Positions 56,431 through 64,000 of a stretch of DNA of 64,000 bases are shown here, piece after piece (within the stretch, counting starts at the first letter, position 1; every line of letters starts with the position of its first letter). Location of the stretch: NCBI RefSeq assembly GCF_028275055.1, contig NZ_JAQCNJ010000060.1:1-64000 (forward strand). The letters are read 5' to 3'. This stretch comes from Haloplanus sp. (GTDB taxonomy: Archaea; Halobacteriota; Halobacteria; Halobacteriales; Haloferacaceae). The translations under genes and the position numbers were made by a program. The notes beneath the pieces are model-generated. The model was not told where the DNA came from and did not search any database. It saw only the letters and a list, made by a program, of their open reading frames with translations.

Positions 56431-57155
56431 TCCTGCTGGTCCGCGGCGACCGGGAGTACCTCCGAGCGCCCGGCGAGGAGCTTCAGACCGACCTCGGCGT
56501 GTTGACGGTCCCCGACGACGTCGAGTCCGGGGAACGACTCGAAACCCATCTCGGTGAGGAGTTCGTCGTCCGCGAGCCACGCGGCCCGGATCTGTTCGAC
56601 CACTTCGAGCGCACCGGCGCGCCGATGATGCCCCGCGATATCGGTCTCGTGCTCGGTCTTACGGGTGTTACGGCCGACGACACCGTGCTTGATGCGGGGA
56701 CCGGGACGGGGGTTCTCGCTGCCTACCTCGGTCGGATCGGGGCCGCGGTCCGGACCTACGAGGTCGACCCCGACTTTGTCGATGTCGCCCGAGAGAACAT
56801 GCAACTCGCCGGCGTCGCCGACACCGTCGACGTGCGGACCGGCGACGTGACCGACGACCTCGACGCCCTCGCCGACGGGCCCGGCTTCGACCTGCTCACC
56901 CTCGACACGGCGGACGCCCCGGCGGTGATCCGACGGGCGGACGAGCTTCTGGTAAGCGGCGGCTTCGCGGTCGTCTACTCGCCGTTCGTCGAGGGGTCCC
57001 GCGACGCGGTCGAGGCCGCTCGAGCGGCAGGCCTCGACGACGTGACGACTCAGGAAACCATCCAGCGGGAGATGCAGTTCGGCGACCGCGGCTCGCGGCC
57101 GGACACCCGCGGCGTCGGTCACACAGGGTATCTCACCGTCGCGCGCCGGCGCTGA
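56427..57155 (+). CDS. trmI: tRNA (adenine-N1)-methyltransferase TrmI
   Basis: 242-aa SAM-dependent enzyme, expected to methylate A57/A58 in the T-loop of archaeal tRNA. N-terminal domain ([20 protein letters not shown]), then the class I SAM-binding motif [20 protein letters not shown] with the acidic [15 protein letters not shown], and the late LDTADAP and [11 protein letters not shown]. Starts with GTG overlapping the NAC stop (GTGA), so translation is coupled; NAC-TrmI pairing is common in haloarchaea. Confidence 0.92.
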   Translation: MILLVRGDREYLRAPGEELQTDLGVLTVPDDVESGERLETHLGEEFVVREPRGPDLFDHFERTGAPMMPRDIGLVLGLTGVTADDTVLDAGTGTGVLAAYLGRIGAAVRTYEVDPDFVDVARENMQLAGVADTVDVRTGDVTDDLDALADGPGFDLLTLDTADAPAVIRRADELLVSGGFAVVYSPFVEGSRDAVEAARAAGLDDVTTQETIQREMQFGDRGSRPDTRGVGHTGYLTVARRR

Positions 57156-57218
57156 TCGGTCGCTGTCGGCCGCCACGCCGCCCGACCGTATAAGTGTGTG
57201 GCCGCCAAACCGGCGGCC

Positions 57219-57449
57219 ATGAGTCGGGAGCGCGGTGCGAACATCGACGACGTCCAGACGTGGCCCGAACTGGCGATCGGCCTCTACGAACGGCTCACCG
57301 GCCGCGGAGCCGAAATCACCTACGAGTTCGACGATCTGGAGGTACGGGTCCCCGACCGGATGGGCCCGGACGCCGACCACGCGCGCTGGCGACTCGACGG
57401 AACCGTCCGCATCCGGACCCGGAACCGCGACACCGACACCGACGAGTGA
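57219..57449 (+). CDS. Small conserved protein, unknown
   Basis: 76-aa protein with NIDDVQTWPELAIGLYERLTG followed by two or three strands (EITYEFDDLEVRVPDRM, WRLDGTVRIRTRN). Family unknown to me. CGTATAAGTG (about 57187-57196) is the TATA box ~27 nt before ATG 57219. The stop overlaps the next gene's GTG. Confidence 0.75.
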   Translation: MSRERGANIDDVQTWPELAIGLYERLTGRGAEITYEFDDLEVRVPDRMGPDADHARWRLDGTVRIRTRNRDTDTDE

Positions 57450-57775
57450 CCTCCTCCGCAGACCGGCCACTCGACGTGATCGCCGATCTGACGGTCGAGG
57501 TCGGTGGCCGAACGGTGTCGGTCCGCGGGTACGGTGACCTCGTCGTCGTCTCTGCTCCGACGTTTTCGGCCGCACGGGCGCTCGCCACGGCACCCGAGAC
57601 GGCCGTCGACCGACTGACGACGGCGGATGTGACCGTCGACATCCGTGTCCGGGGACGGAGCGTTGCCCGGGCGGGACCGGACCACGACCCGGGTCCCCTG
57701 TCGCAGGCTCTGGGCGTTGCTCCTGCCAGCGTCAGTCCGGGCGGCCTGCTTCTCGCGGCGTTGTCGCGGCGATGA
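57446..57775 (+). CDS. Conserved protein of unknown function
   Basis: 109-aa protein coupled to the preceding gene by GTGA. Strand-rich: LDVIADLTVEVGGRTVSVRG, YGDLVVVSAPTF, VDRLTTADVTVDIRVRG, then a more hydrophobic end (PGGLLLAALSRR). No motif recognised. With its neighbour it forms a two-gene unit of unknown role. Confidence 0.7.
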   Translation: MTSSADRPLDVIADLTVEVGGRTVSVRGYGDLVVVSAPTFSAARALATAPETAVDRLTTADVTVDIRVRGRSVARAGPDHDPGPLSQALGVAPASVSPGGLLLAALSRR

Positions 57776-57794
57776 CTCCGCCGTCAGCGTTGAC

Positions 57795-58376
57795 TCACCC
57801 CGTTTCGCGAAGCAGTTCGAACAGCTCCGACCGGAACGCCGCCGGATCGAGTGTGTCCCGAAGCGCCGCGGCGGCGTCGGGGTCGGCCGCGTCGACGATA
57901 GCCGTCGGGTAGGCCCCGCCGGCCAGGCGGACGTCCCGGTCGGGCACCCACGTCGCTAGCCAGCCGTCGATGGAGAGGGTGACGCCCTCGACCTGACACA
58001 GAGCGTCGTAACGAAACAGGGTCGCGTCGTCGTCACCGACCCGGAACGAGCGGCGCTCGGCGCGGTCGACATCGGTGAACCCACGTGCGTCGAGGCGGTC
58101 GGCGAAGTCGTGACCGGCGCGGGTCGCGACCAGTCCTCGAAGGGTTCCCGGCACCGGCGGCGTCGGCGACACCGATAGCCGGGCCGCGAGAAAGAACCGC
58201 CACGTTCGGTCGACACCCGCCCGGTCCTGAATCGCGGTTCGCAGAGTGTCGTCCGCAAAGAGGAGGAGTCGCGCCGAGACGGTGACGCCGGGCGCGTCGA
58301 ACGGCGTCTCCGTCGAGTCGTCTACCTGTCGCCAGTCGGACAACCGTTCGTCGGGGACCGACGGCGATGCGACCAT
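57795..58376 (-). CDS. DUF6517-like protein
   Basis: 193-aa protein without signal peptide. Segments VTVSARLLLFADDTLRTAIQ, WRFFLAARLSVSP, GHDFADRLDARGFTDVDRAE and GWLATWVPDRDVRLAGGAYP recall a haloarchaeal family (DUF6517) whose other members are often lipoproteins; the assignment is tentative. ATATATCC on the opposite strand, ~27 nt upstream of ATG 58376, gives the promoter. The longer open frame upstream is a shadow. Confidence 0.65.
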   Translation of the reverse strand: MVASPSVPDERLSDWRQVDDSTETPFDAPGVTVSARLLLFADDTLRTAIQDRAGVDRTWRFFLAARLSVSPTPPVPGTLRGLVATRAGHDFADRLDARGFTDVDRAERRSFRVGDDDATLFRYDALCQVEGVTLSIDGWLATWVPDRDVRLAGGAYPTAIVDAADPDAAAALRDTLDPAAFRSELFELLRETG

Positions 58377-58428
58377 CGTTGGAATATTTCCCGTGGCCGT
58401 GGATATATGTCCGTCGACGGGCGGCTGT

Positions 58429-58746
58429 TCAGTGGTCGTCTTCCCGCCACTTGTGTTCACACTCTGTACAGACGAAAAAGCGGGTTTCGGACTCGTCGGC
58501 CGCACGAATCTGTTGCATGTACCAGTGGGCGGTGTCGTTGTCACACTCCGGGCAGTCGGCGCTCGTCGTCGGCAGTCCGCTTGACCCGCCGGCCGACTCG
58601 ATGATCTCCGACTCCTCCTGTGCCTGCGTGGTGACCATTCCGGCCTCCGCCGCCTCGTCTCGAAGTGTCTCGTGACCACACTGCGTACAGACCCACACGC
58701 CGTCCTCTGCCTGCATCATCGACCCGCATTCGTCGCAGAACTCCAT
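58429..58746 (-). CDS. tfs: Transcription factor S (RPB9/TFIIS-like)
   Basis: 105-aa zinc protein. N-terminal ribbon CDECGSMM...CTQCGH and C-terminal ribbon CPECDND...CTECEHKW provide eight zinc-ligand cysteines. The hairpin tip RAADESETRFFVC keeps the Asp-Glu pair that TFS/TFIIS uses to promote cleavage of backtracked transcripts, which favours TFS over a plain RPB9-type subunit. GTTAAAGAC ~27 nt upstream is the TATA box. Confidence 0.95.
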   Translation of the reverse strand: MEFCDECGSMMQAEDGVWVCTQCGHETLRDEAAEAGMVTTQAQEESEIIESAGGSSGLPTTSADCPECDNDTAHWYMQQIRAADESETRFFVCTECEHKWREDDH

Positions 58747-58843
58747 GGTAGCTTCTACTGCGACGGTCGATTGTCTTTAACCCACGGATTCGCCGTGTTG
58801 AGGCGTCCGCTCGTCGTCGGTGGCCGCGGTGTCACGGGGTCGC

Positions 58844-59386
58844 TCACGTCGCCGGACCGGACTCCGGTTCGGCGTCCGACCCCACGTCGGTCCGTTCGAC
58901 GATCAGGAGGAGCACGCCGAACAGGACGAGAAAGCCCACGCCCACGGGAAGTTGGACCCCCGGGAATCCGCGGGTCACGAGCAGATACGCCGCGACGGCG
59001 AGAACGACACCGGCCGTCAAAAGAAGGGTACCGAGCAGGCGGACGGGGTCGACCGCCCATGACTCCGCCCACGACTCGCGACGGTAGTAGACAACGGAGA
59101 CGACCAACGCGAGTGCGAAGACGGCGGCACCGAGCGTCCAGACCCGGTAGGCCACCGCGATGGTCTGTCCCTGTTGGAAGGCGGTGGCCGACAACGGGTC
59201 CGTGACGGCGATACCCCTCGCGAGCGGGACGCCGAAACTGTACCTGATCTGGACGAGCGGAAACCGGACGAACAACAACGCTCCGCTACCGATCCCCGAT
59301 GTGTACGTCACGGTCCACGGGATCAGCGCGGACAGCCACGTCGACAACACCGCCAGTTCGCCGGCGTACTCCGACCGGACCCACAT
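58844..59386 (-). CDS. DUF7549-type membrane protein
   Basis: 180-aa integral membrane protein with about four helices. The N-terminus VRSEYAGELAVLSTWLSALI is the family signature; later VRFPLVQIRYSFGVPLARGI, VWTLGAAVFALALVVSVVYY and LPVGVGFLVLFGVLLLIV. Known only in Halobacteria. The ATG 59386 lies ~27 nt from the TTTTATC box; a start at 59422 would lie inside the promoter. Confidence 0.8.
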   Translation of the reverse strand: MWVRSEYAGELAVLSTWLSALIPWTVTYTSGIGSGALLFVRFPLVQIRYSFGVPLARGIAVTDPLSATAFQQGQTIAVAYRVWTLGAAVFALALVVSVVYYRRESWAESWAVDPVRLLGTLLLTAGVVLAVAAYLLVTRGFPGVQLPVGVGFLVLFGVLLLIVERTDVGSDAEPESGPAT

Positions 59387-59494
59387 ACGCGTGTCCGAGG
59401 AGGGCTGACTGATAAAACCCATCGGCATCTCCCGACGCGATGGCCCCGATGGCGTTACGTTCATACCGCCTGAACCCAAAGGGAAGCGTACGGA

Positions 59495-59965
59495 ATGAGG
59501 CGCGACCACTTCGAACTGGAGGCACACAACGTCGACTGGGTGGAGACGAACGACCCCCCGGCCGAACCCCGTGTCGTCATCGACTTTGACGGACCGAAAG
59601 AAACGCTGACGCAACGACTGACCGGCACGAACGGTGACCTGTTGGACGCGTCCGAAACGGACGTGGCCTTCCGGCTTCAGGACTCCCTCAACGCATCCGA
59701 CGCGACGGGTGTCGTCGGTGTCACCGACCGCATCACCGGCGACTTCCTTCTCGAACTCAACGAGAACGCCGATGACGTACTCCGGTTTGTCCGCGCCGCC
59801 CGCGAGTATGGCCAGTCGACCGGTGACGCCGGAAAATACGCCGTCACGCTCCGGGTGGACGGCGAACCGGTTACGACGTACTCGAAGAGTACCTTTCTCG
59901 TCTACGACGCCAACGGGAGTCTCCTCCGATCGAAGAGCCTCATCCCCTCCGGTGTCGAACTCTAA
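59495..59965 (+). CDS. DUF5793 family protein
   Basis: 156-aa protein: MRRDHFELEAHNVDWVETND, VVIDFDGPKETLTQRL, then AFRLQDSLNASDATGVVGVT and DRITGDFLLELNENADDVLR. This is the DUF5793 pattern, a Halobacteria-restricted family without function. Acidic and soluble. It begins ~108 bp after the divergent membrane gene and ends 30 bp before the glycosylase gene. Confidence 0.85.
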   Translation: MRRDHFELEAHNVDWVETNDPPAEPRVVIDFDGPKETLTQRLTGTNGDLLDASETDVAFRLQDSLNASDATGVVGVTDRITGDFLLELNENADDVLRFVRAAREYGQSTGDAGKYAVTLRVDGEPVTTYSKSTFLVYDANGSLLRSKSLIPSGVEL

Positions 59966-59995
59966 ATTTAGGTTCCTCGACGCGTACCACCGGTC

Positions 59996-60622
59996 GTGCG
60001 AAACGTCACCGACCGTACACGGAACCCGTTCGGCATGCAACCACCCTGCGAGCGGTTCGTCCCCGGATACGGCGACGCAAACGCCCACTTCCACGTCGTC
60101 GGCGACCACCCTGGCGTCCACGGCGGGGCCGAGACGGGCGTTCCCTTCACCGACTGCGTCGTCGGCCGCCGGTTGCAGCGAGCGCTCGATGGCGCCGGGC
60201 TCCTTGAGACGACCGGCGACGCCCCCGCGGTCGACCTGACATACCTCTCCTACCTCCACACCTGTGTTCCCAATTGCGATCCGACAAAGGACGACTACGG
60301 TGCGATGGAACCGTTTTTCGACGCCGAACTCAGGGCCATCGCCGCACACGTTCTCCTCCCGGTCGGGGAGCGAGCGACCCGGCACGTTCTCGAAACGTAC
60401 ACGGCCCACGACCCGGCCGGTCTCGACTTCGAGAAGCTTCACGCCACGGAACTCCACGGAAGCGGGTGGCTCGTGGTCCCGATCCGTGACCCGGTGGACT
60501 GGACGGGTGCGGACATGGACCGGCTCGTCGACGCCCTCGATACCCTCCGGGACACCGACTACCGTCGCGAAAGCGACCTCGGGCGCTTTGTCGCCGGCAA
60601 CGAACCGTACTTCGTCCGGTAA
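59996..60622 (+). CDS. Uracil-DNA glycosylase family protein
   Basis: 208-aa protein of the UDG superfamily (family 4/5-like). Motif 1 region DANAHFHVVGDHPGVHGGAE with the nearby VPFTD, then TYLSYLHTCVPNCDPTKDDYG and a late LHATELHGSGWLVVPIRDP. Such enzymes remove uracil from DNA, though the exact family cannot be assigned without alignment. Cys in CVPNC is not clearly an iron-sulfur set. GTG start 59996; no better upstream. Confidence 0.8.
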   Translation: MRNVTDRTRNPFGMQPPCERFVPGYGDANAHFHVVGDHPGVHGGAETGVPFTDCVVGRRLQRALDGAGLLETTGDAPAVDLTYLSYLHTCVPNCDPTKDDYGAMEPFFDAELRAIAAHVLLPVGERATRHVLETYTAHDPAGLDFEKLHATELHGSGWLVVPIRDPVDWTGADMDRLVDALDTLRDTDYRRESDLGRFVAGNEPYFVR

Positions 60623-60737
60623 CCGACTCGCCATGGCTTACGGAAGATCGTCGCACACATGAGGCCTTGATTCGATATTTGTCGTCTATATTGAACCTAT
60701 CGACAGATTTTTTATCACAAGTGTAAACGTTACTGGT

Positions 60738-60880
60738 GACGCGGGCGGGTTCTGCCCGGCGCGTCATGGTACCGATACACATTGCGAGTCAGGTGCTCCT
60801 CGCAGTGGCTTGGTCAGTCGGGGACCACGACGCGTGGTCCCGTACGTTCTCCGTTCGGGGGACGCCTTCGGCGTCACCCG
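60738..60880 (+). ncRNA. Candidate structured RNA with three hairpins, upstream of rpoL
   Basis: An AT-rich block ends in ATTTTTTATCAC (about 60707-60718), a good TATA box. About 27 nt later, at 60738, starts hairpin 1: GACGCG (60738-60743) with CGCGTC (60760-60765). Hairpin 2: GGGACCAC (60821-60828) with GTGGTCCC (60834-60841). Hairpin 3: CGGG-G-GACGCC (60856-60866), loop TTC, GGCGTC-A-CCCG (60870-60880). rpoL has its own TATA box downstream. No family (SRP, RNase P, tRNA) recognised; a 47-codon frame from 60766 lacks coding character. Confidence 0.4.
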
Positions 60881-60947
60881 TTCATCGGAGCGTCCGTCGC
60901 TTCCCGTAGACGAAAGCTTGAAACGCGAACCGGCGGTACCGGAAGGT

Positions 60948-61229
60948 ATGGAACTGCGGGTCATCGAAAAGACCGACGAGGAACTTCGCATGGAGATCGC
61001 GGGCGAGGACCACACGTTCATGAACGTCCTCAAGGGTGCGTTGCTGAAAACGCCGGGCGTGGTGGCGGCGACGTACGATATGAACCCCGAGCAGTCCGGC
61101 GGCCAGACCGAACCCATCCTCTCGGTCAAGACCGAGTCCGGGACCGATCCCCTCGACGCCGTGGGTGACGCCTCCCGGCGCGTGCAGAACCTCTCCAAGG
61201 ACTTCACCGACGCGTTCCGAGCGGCTTAA
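60948..61229 (+). CDS. rpoL: DNA-directed RNA polymerase subunit L
   Basis: 93-aa archaeal RNA polymerase subunit (RPB11/alpha-like) that dimerises with subunit D to start assembly. [19 protein letters not shown], then the signature [20 protein letters not shown] and the C-terminal helix [19 protein letters not shown] 60948 is 28 nt after CTTGAAAC (60917-60924), hence leaderless; the open frame upstream is non-coding. Stop shared tail-to-tail with hisF (TTAA). Confidence 0.96.
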   Translation: MELRVIEKTDEELRMEIAGEDHTFMNVLKGALLKTPGVVAATYDMNPEQSGGQTEPILSVKTESGTDPLDAVGDASRRVQNLSKDFTDAFRAA

Positions 61230-62041
61230 CGTCGAACGGGAACGCCCCGCTCGTCGAGGTACTCCTTCATTTCGCGGATCGTGTACTCGTCGAAGTGGAA
61301 AATCGAGGCCGCAAGCGCCGCGTCAGCGCCGGCCTCGGCGAACACTTCGCGGGCGTCCTCCGGACTCCCACACCCTGAAGAGGCGATGACCGGCGTCGAG
61401 ACGTTCTCACACACCGCGTGGGTCAGCGGGATGTCGTAGCCGTTCTTGGTCCCGTCGGCGTCGATGGAGTTGACGAACAGTTCCCCCGCGCCGCGGGACT
61501 CGACCTCCCGTGCCCACTCGACAACGTCGATGCCGGTCCCCTCGCGGCCGCCCTTGATCGTACACTCGAACCAACAGGACTCGCCGTCGACGCGTTCGTA
61601 GTACTCGCCTTCCTCGTTGTAGCGTCGCTTGGCGTCGACGCTGATGACGATGCACTGACTGCCGAAGGCGGCCGCTCCCTCGTCGACCAGTTCGGGGTTC
61701 TGGATGGCGGCGGTGTTGATGGATACCTTGTCCGCACCGGCCCGGAGCGTCTCCTTGATATCCCCTCGGGTGCGGATCCCGCCCCCGACCGTCAGCGGGA
61801 TGAACACCTGATCGGCGATATCCTCAACCACGCCGAGCATCGTCTCCCGCCCCTCGGCGCTGGCCGTGATGTCGAGACAGACGAACTCGTCGGCTCCCGC
61901 CTCGTTGTACTCCCGGGCCATCTCGACGGGGTCGCCGGTGTATTTCAGATCCTCGAAGTTGACGCCCGTATACACCGCCGGCTCCCCATCGTCGTCGATG
62001 TCCACGTCGACACAGGGAATGATTCGCTTGGTTACGGCCAT
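61226..62041 (-). CDS. hisF: Imidazole glycerol phosphate synthase subunit HisF
   Basis: 271-aa TIM barrel that uses ammonia from HisH to form imidazole glycerol phosphate and AICAR in histidine synthesis. Catalytic Asp in [11 protein letters not shown] (N-terminus); second Asp in ISVDAKRR. Phosphate sites [11 protein letters not shown] and [16 protein letters not shown]. HisH and other his genes are not adjacent. Length is normal for haloarchaea. Confidence 0.97.
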   Translation of the reverse strand: MAVTKRIIPCVDVDIDDDGEPAVYTGVNFEDLKYTGDPVEMAREYNEAGADEFVCLDITASAEGRETMLGVVEDIADQVFIPLTVGGGIRTRGDIKETLRAGADKVSINTAAIQNPELVDEGAAAFGSQCIVISVDAKRRYNEEGEYYERVDGESCWFECTIKGGREGTGIDVVEWAREVESRGAGELFVNSIDADGTKNGYDIPLTHAVCENVSTPVIASSGCGSPEDAREVFAEAGADAALAASIFHFDEYTIREMKEYLDERGVPVRR

Positions 62042-62142
62042 CCGTGCCCGCGGCTACGACAGGAGCGGTCAAAAGACGCCCGGTGCGCCGTCGCCCACGC
62101 GCTCCGGGAGCCTTTTTATCTCACGGCGCTTCATCGCGGGTT

Positions 62143-62307
62143 ATGGACGACCACGGATACGACCACCACGAGCATCACCCACACGGCAACGCCGAAGGAC
62201 GTGTCACCGCGCCGATGCAGGAGTTCTCGGCCGGACAAGCCGGTGTCGGCGCTGTCGTTTTGTTGCTCGGCCTCGCAGTCACGTTCGGCCTGCCGTTGCT
62301 TCTGTGA
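62143..62307 (+). CDS. DUF7550-type small membrane protein (54 aa)
   Basis: Histidine-rich, acidic N-terminus (MDDHGYDHHEHHPHGNAEGR), then APMQEFSAGQAGVGAVVLLL and GLAVTFGLPLLL, a single C-terminal helix. It resembles DUF7550, a very short family found throughout Halobacteria. CTTTTTATC at about 62111-62119 is 27 nt upstream of ATG 62143. Its stop abuts the purL stop. The His cluster might bind metal; nothing more can be said. Confidence 0.75.
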   Translation: MDDHGYDHHEHHPHGNAEGRVTAPMQEFSAGQAGVGAVVLLLGLAVTFGLPLLL

Positions 62308-64000
62308 TCACTCCAGTTCGCGTTCGATGACCGCCCGCAGGTCGGCCACGTCGTCGGCGTCGTAATCGAGTGGTTCTCCGGCCACCGAGAGTGAAAGCGT
62401 CGCCTCGGCGGTCGACACGCCGAGTTTCCGGACCGGAACCTCGCCCGTGGCCGCCCGCACCGCGTCCGGGTCGGTCGTCTCGACGACGACCCGGCCGGGC
62501 GTCTCGTCGAACAACGCGTCGACGCTCCCGACGCTCGCCGACACGCCCGCGTCGCCGACCATCTCCGCGAGCGTCACCGCGAGGCCGCCGTGGCTCACGT
62601 CGTGAGTCGCGAGCGTCGACTCCTGCTTCGCGACGGCCGCGGCGGCGTCGACGGCCGCCGCCGGATCGGCAGGCAGGTCGGGAAACCGGTCGCTCCCGCC
62701 GACCCGTTTCAGATACTCCGAACCGCCCAAGCCGTCGCCGCGTGCGCCCACCTCGAGAAGCGTTCCCTCGCCGGCGGCCGAGAGCGGCGGCGCGTCGTAC
62801 CCCTCGCGCGTGCCGAGCATCGCCACCGTCGGCGTCGGCGGGATGGGGCCGGCGACGGAGTCGTTGTACAACGAGACGTTGCCGCCGACGACGGGCACGT
62901 CGAGGGTCGAACACATGCCGGCGAGACCGTCGACGATAGCGCCGAACCCACCGTACACGTCCGGTTTCTCCGGGTTGCCGCCGTTGAGACAGTCGACGGC
63001 CGCGAGAGGCGTCGCGCCTTTGGCCGCGAGGTTGGTGGCGTTCTCCAGTGCGACCGCCCGCGCACCGTCGTGGGGATTCGCGTCCGTCCACGCCGGGATG
63101 GCTCCGGCAGAGAGCGCGAGGCCGGTGCCGGCCTCGCGAATCGCCATGATCGCGGCGTCGTCGCCGGGTCGGCGGGCCGTCCGTGTCCCGACCTCGTGGT
63201 CGTACTGGCGGTACACCCACGCCTTGCTCGCCGTGTTGGGACTCGCGACGACCGCTTCGAACGCGTCTTCGAGGTCCGGGGCGGGCAGGTTGCGGGGTGT
63301 CTCCGTCGGCTCCGCCATCGGTAGGTCGTTCATCGGCGCGCCGTCGGCGAGAAACGCCGCGGGCACGTCGACGACCGTCTCGCCCGCGAACGTACAGACG
63401 TAATTGCCCTCGCGGACCTCGCCGATGACCGAACAGCCCAGGTCGTACCGGTCGGCGATCTCCTCGACCCGCGCCACGTCATCCGGGCGCACCTCATAAC
63501 ACATCCGCTCCTGTGACTCGGCGAGCAGGATCTCTAAGGCCGACATATCGGGTTCGCGTTGGTGGACGGCTTCGAGTTCGATCCGGGCGCCCAACCCGCC
63601 TTTTGCGACCAGTTCGCTGGAGGCCCCGCCAAGTCCGGCCGCGCCGAGGTCACGGGCCGCGCGGATCAGGTTCTCGTCGACCAGTGTCTCGTTGGCCTCG
63701 ATCAGCAGTTTCTCCGTGTACGGGTCGCCCACCTGCACGGCCGGGCGGTCCTCCGTCTCTGCGTCCTCGCTCAGACCCTCGCTGGCGAAGGAGGCCCCAC
63801 CCAACCCGTCGCGGCCGGTGGCGTTGCCAACGAGAACGAGTTTGTTCCCCGGAGCCTTCGCCTCGGCCGTGACGAGGCGGTCAGGCGTGACGAGACCGAC
63901 ACAGGCGACGTTCACCAGCGGGTTCCCCTCGTAGCCGTCGTCGAACTCGACGCTTCCCCCGACCGTCGGGACGCCGATTGCGTTGCCGTAGTCGGCGATG
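62308..64000 (-). CDS. purL: Phosphoribosylformylglycinamidine synthase subunit PurL (N-terminus outside window)
   Basis: C-terminal 563 residues of the FGAM synthase catalytic subunit, which turns FGAR to FGAM with ATP and ammonia in purine synthesis. The frame is open at the right edge, reading [20 protein letters not shown]. Later signatures: [66 protein letters not shown]. The usual archaeal PurL is ~700-730 aa, so ~150-170 residues lie outside. It ends one base after the convergent small membrane gene's stop. PurQ and PurS partners are not in the window. Confidence 0.96.
   Translation of the reverse strand, partial: IADYGNAIGVPTVGGSVEFDDGYEGNPLVNVACVGLVTPDRLVTAEAKAPGNKLVLVGNATGRDGLGGASFASEGLSEDAETEDRPAVQVGDPYTEKLLIEANETLVDENLIRAARDLGAAGLGGASSELVAKGGLGARIELEAVHQREPDMSALEILLAESQERMCYEVRPDDVARVEEIADRYDLGCSVIGEVREGNYVCTFAGETVVDVPAAFLADGAPMNDLPMAEPTETPRNLPAPDLEDAFEAVVASPNTASKAWVYRQYDHEVGTRTARRPGDDAAIMAIREAGTGLALSAGAIPAWTDANPHDGARAVALENATNLAAKGATPLAAVDCLNGGNPEKPDVYGGFGAIVDGLAGMCSTLDVPVVGGNVSLYNDSVAGPIPPTPTVAMLGTREGYDAPPLSAAGEGTLLEVGARGDGLGGSEYLKRVGGSDRFPDLPADPAAAVDAAAAVAKQESTLATHDVSHGGLAVTLAEMVGDAGVSASVGSVDALFDETPGRVVVETTDPDAVRAATGEVPVRKLGVSTAEATLSLSVAGEPLDYDADDVADLRAVIERELE

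Noticed and set aside
60766-60909. 47-codon frame starting ATGGTACCG within the candidate RNA
   Set aside because: The second half has arginine/serine-rich, non-haloarchaeal composition and coincides with the hairpins; it lacks a suitably spaced promoter.

Overview
The window is high-G+C haloarchaeal (class Halobacteria) chromosomal DNA. The predicted proteins are strongly acidic. Genes are packed tightly, with ATGA or GTGA start/stop overlaps, and many starts lie about 27 nt after a TATA box, as in leaderless transcripts. The gene content is also haloarchaeal: topoisomerase VI beside gyrase, archaeal RFC, a proteasome beta subunit, archaeal RNA polymerase subunit L and TFS, a sensory rhodopsin with its transducer, Tat-signal proteins and many Halobacteria-only small families. 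I cannot fix the genus from the sequence. No rRNA, tRNA, CRISPR array or intact insertion sequence was seen.

Layout. 1-1478 is the end of an accessory segment: the C-terminal part of a plasmid/provirus-type protein and a DUF433/DUF5615 toxin-antitoxin pair. It abuts a truncated lipoprotein gene. 2.2-8.4 kb: clamp loader large subunit, Zn alcohol dehydrogenase, heme A synthase, malic enzyme/phosphotransacetylase hybrid, universal stress protein. 8.7-14.1 kb: the grpE-dnaK-dnaJ chaperone cluster, an AMP-ligase-like fragment gene and an acetyltransferase. 14.2-16.5 kb: a sensory rhodopsin I phototaxis operon (transducer, then receptor). 16.5-20.7 kb: cytidine deaminase and uridine phosphorylase (pyrimidine salvage), an NADH dehydrogenase-like flavoprotein, an HTH regulator and an arginase-family enzyme. 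20.7-30.8 kb: DNA topology and ligation: gyrA/gyrB on one strand, top6B/top6A on the other, then ATP-dependent DNA ligase.

31-42.5 kb: a GCS2-like enzyme, proteasome beta, then a long minus-strand branched-chain amino acid block. In transcription order this is leuA (own promoter), then ilvB-ilvN-ilvC-small coupled ORF-leuC-leuD-leuB. 42.6-49.9 kb: cupin, Tat-exported DUF1102 protein, several conserved haloarchaeal proteins, an MFS transporter and a frameshifted aerotaxis-type transducer. 50-54.4 kb: menE and methylmalonyl-CoA epimerase overlapping, a C2H2 zinc-finger microprotein, and the methylmalonyl-CoA mutase large subunit. 54.5-64 kb: SHOCT membrane protein, creatininase-family amidohydrolase, NAC plus tRNA m1A methyltransferase, TFS, several DUF proteins, uracil-DNA glycosylase, a candidate structured RNA, rpoL, hisF, and purL running off the right edge.

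Most of the window is core metabolism and information processing. The main points for a second look are the recombination junction near 1478, palindromes placed around TATA boxes at the htrI and ilvB promoters, the coupled microprotein between ilvC and leuC, the leuA start that does not agree with its promoter, the single-base frameshift in the transducer, and the hairpin-rich non-coding stretch before rpoL.
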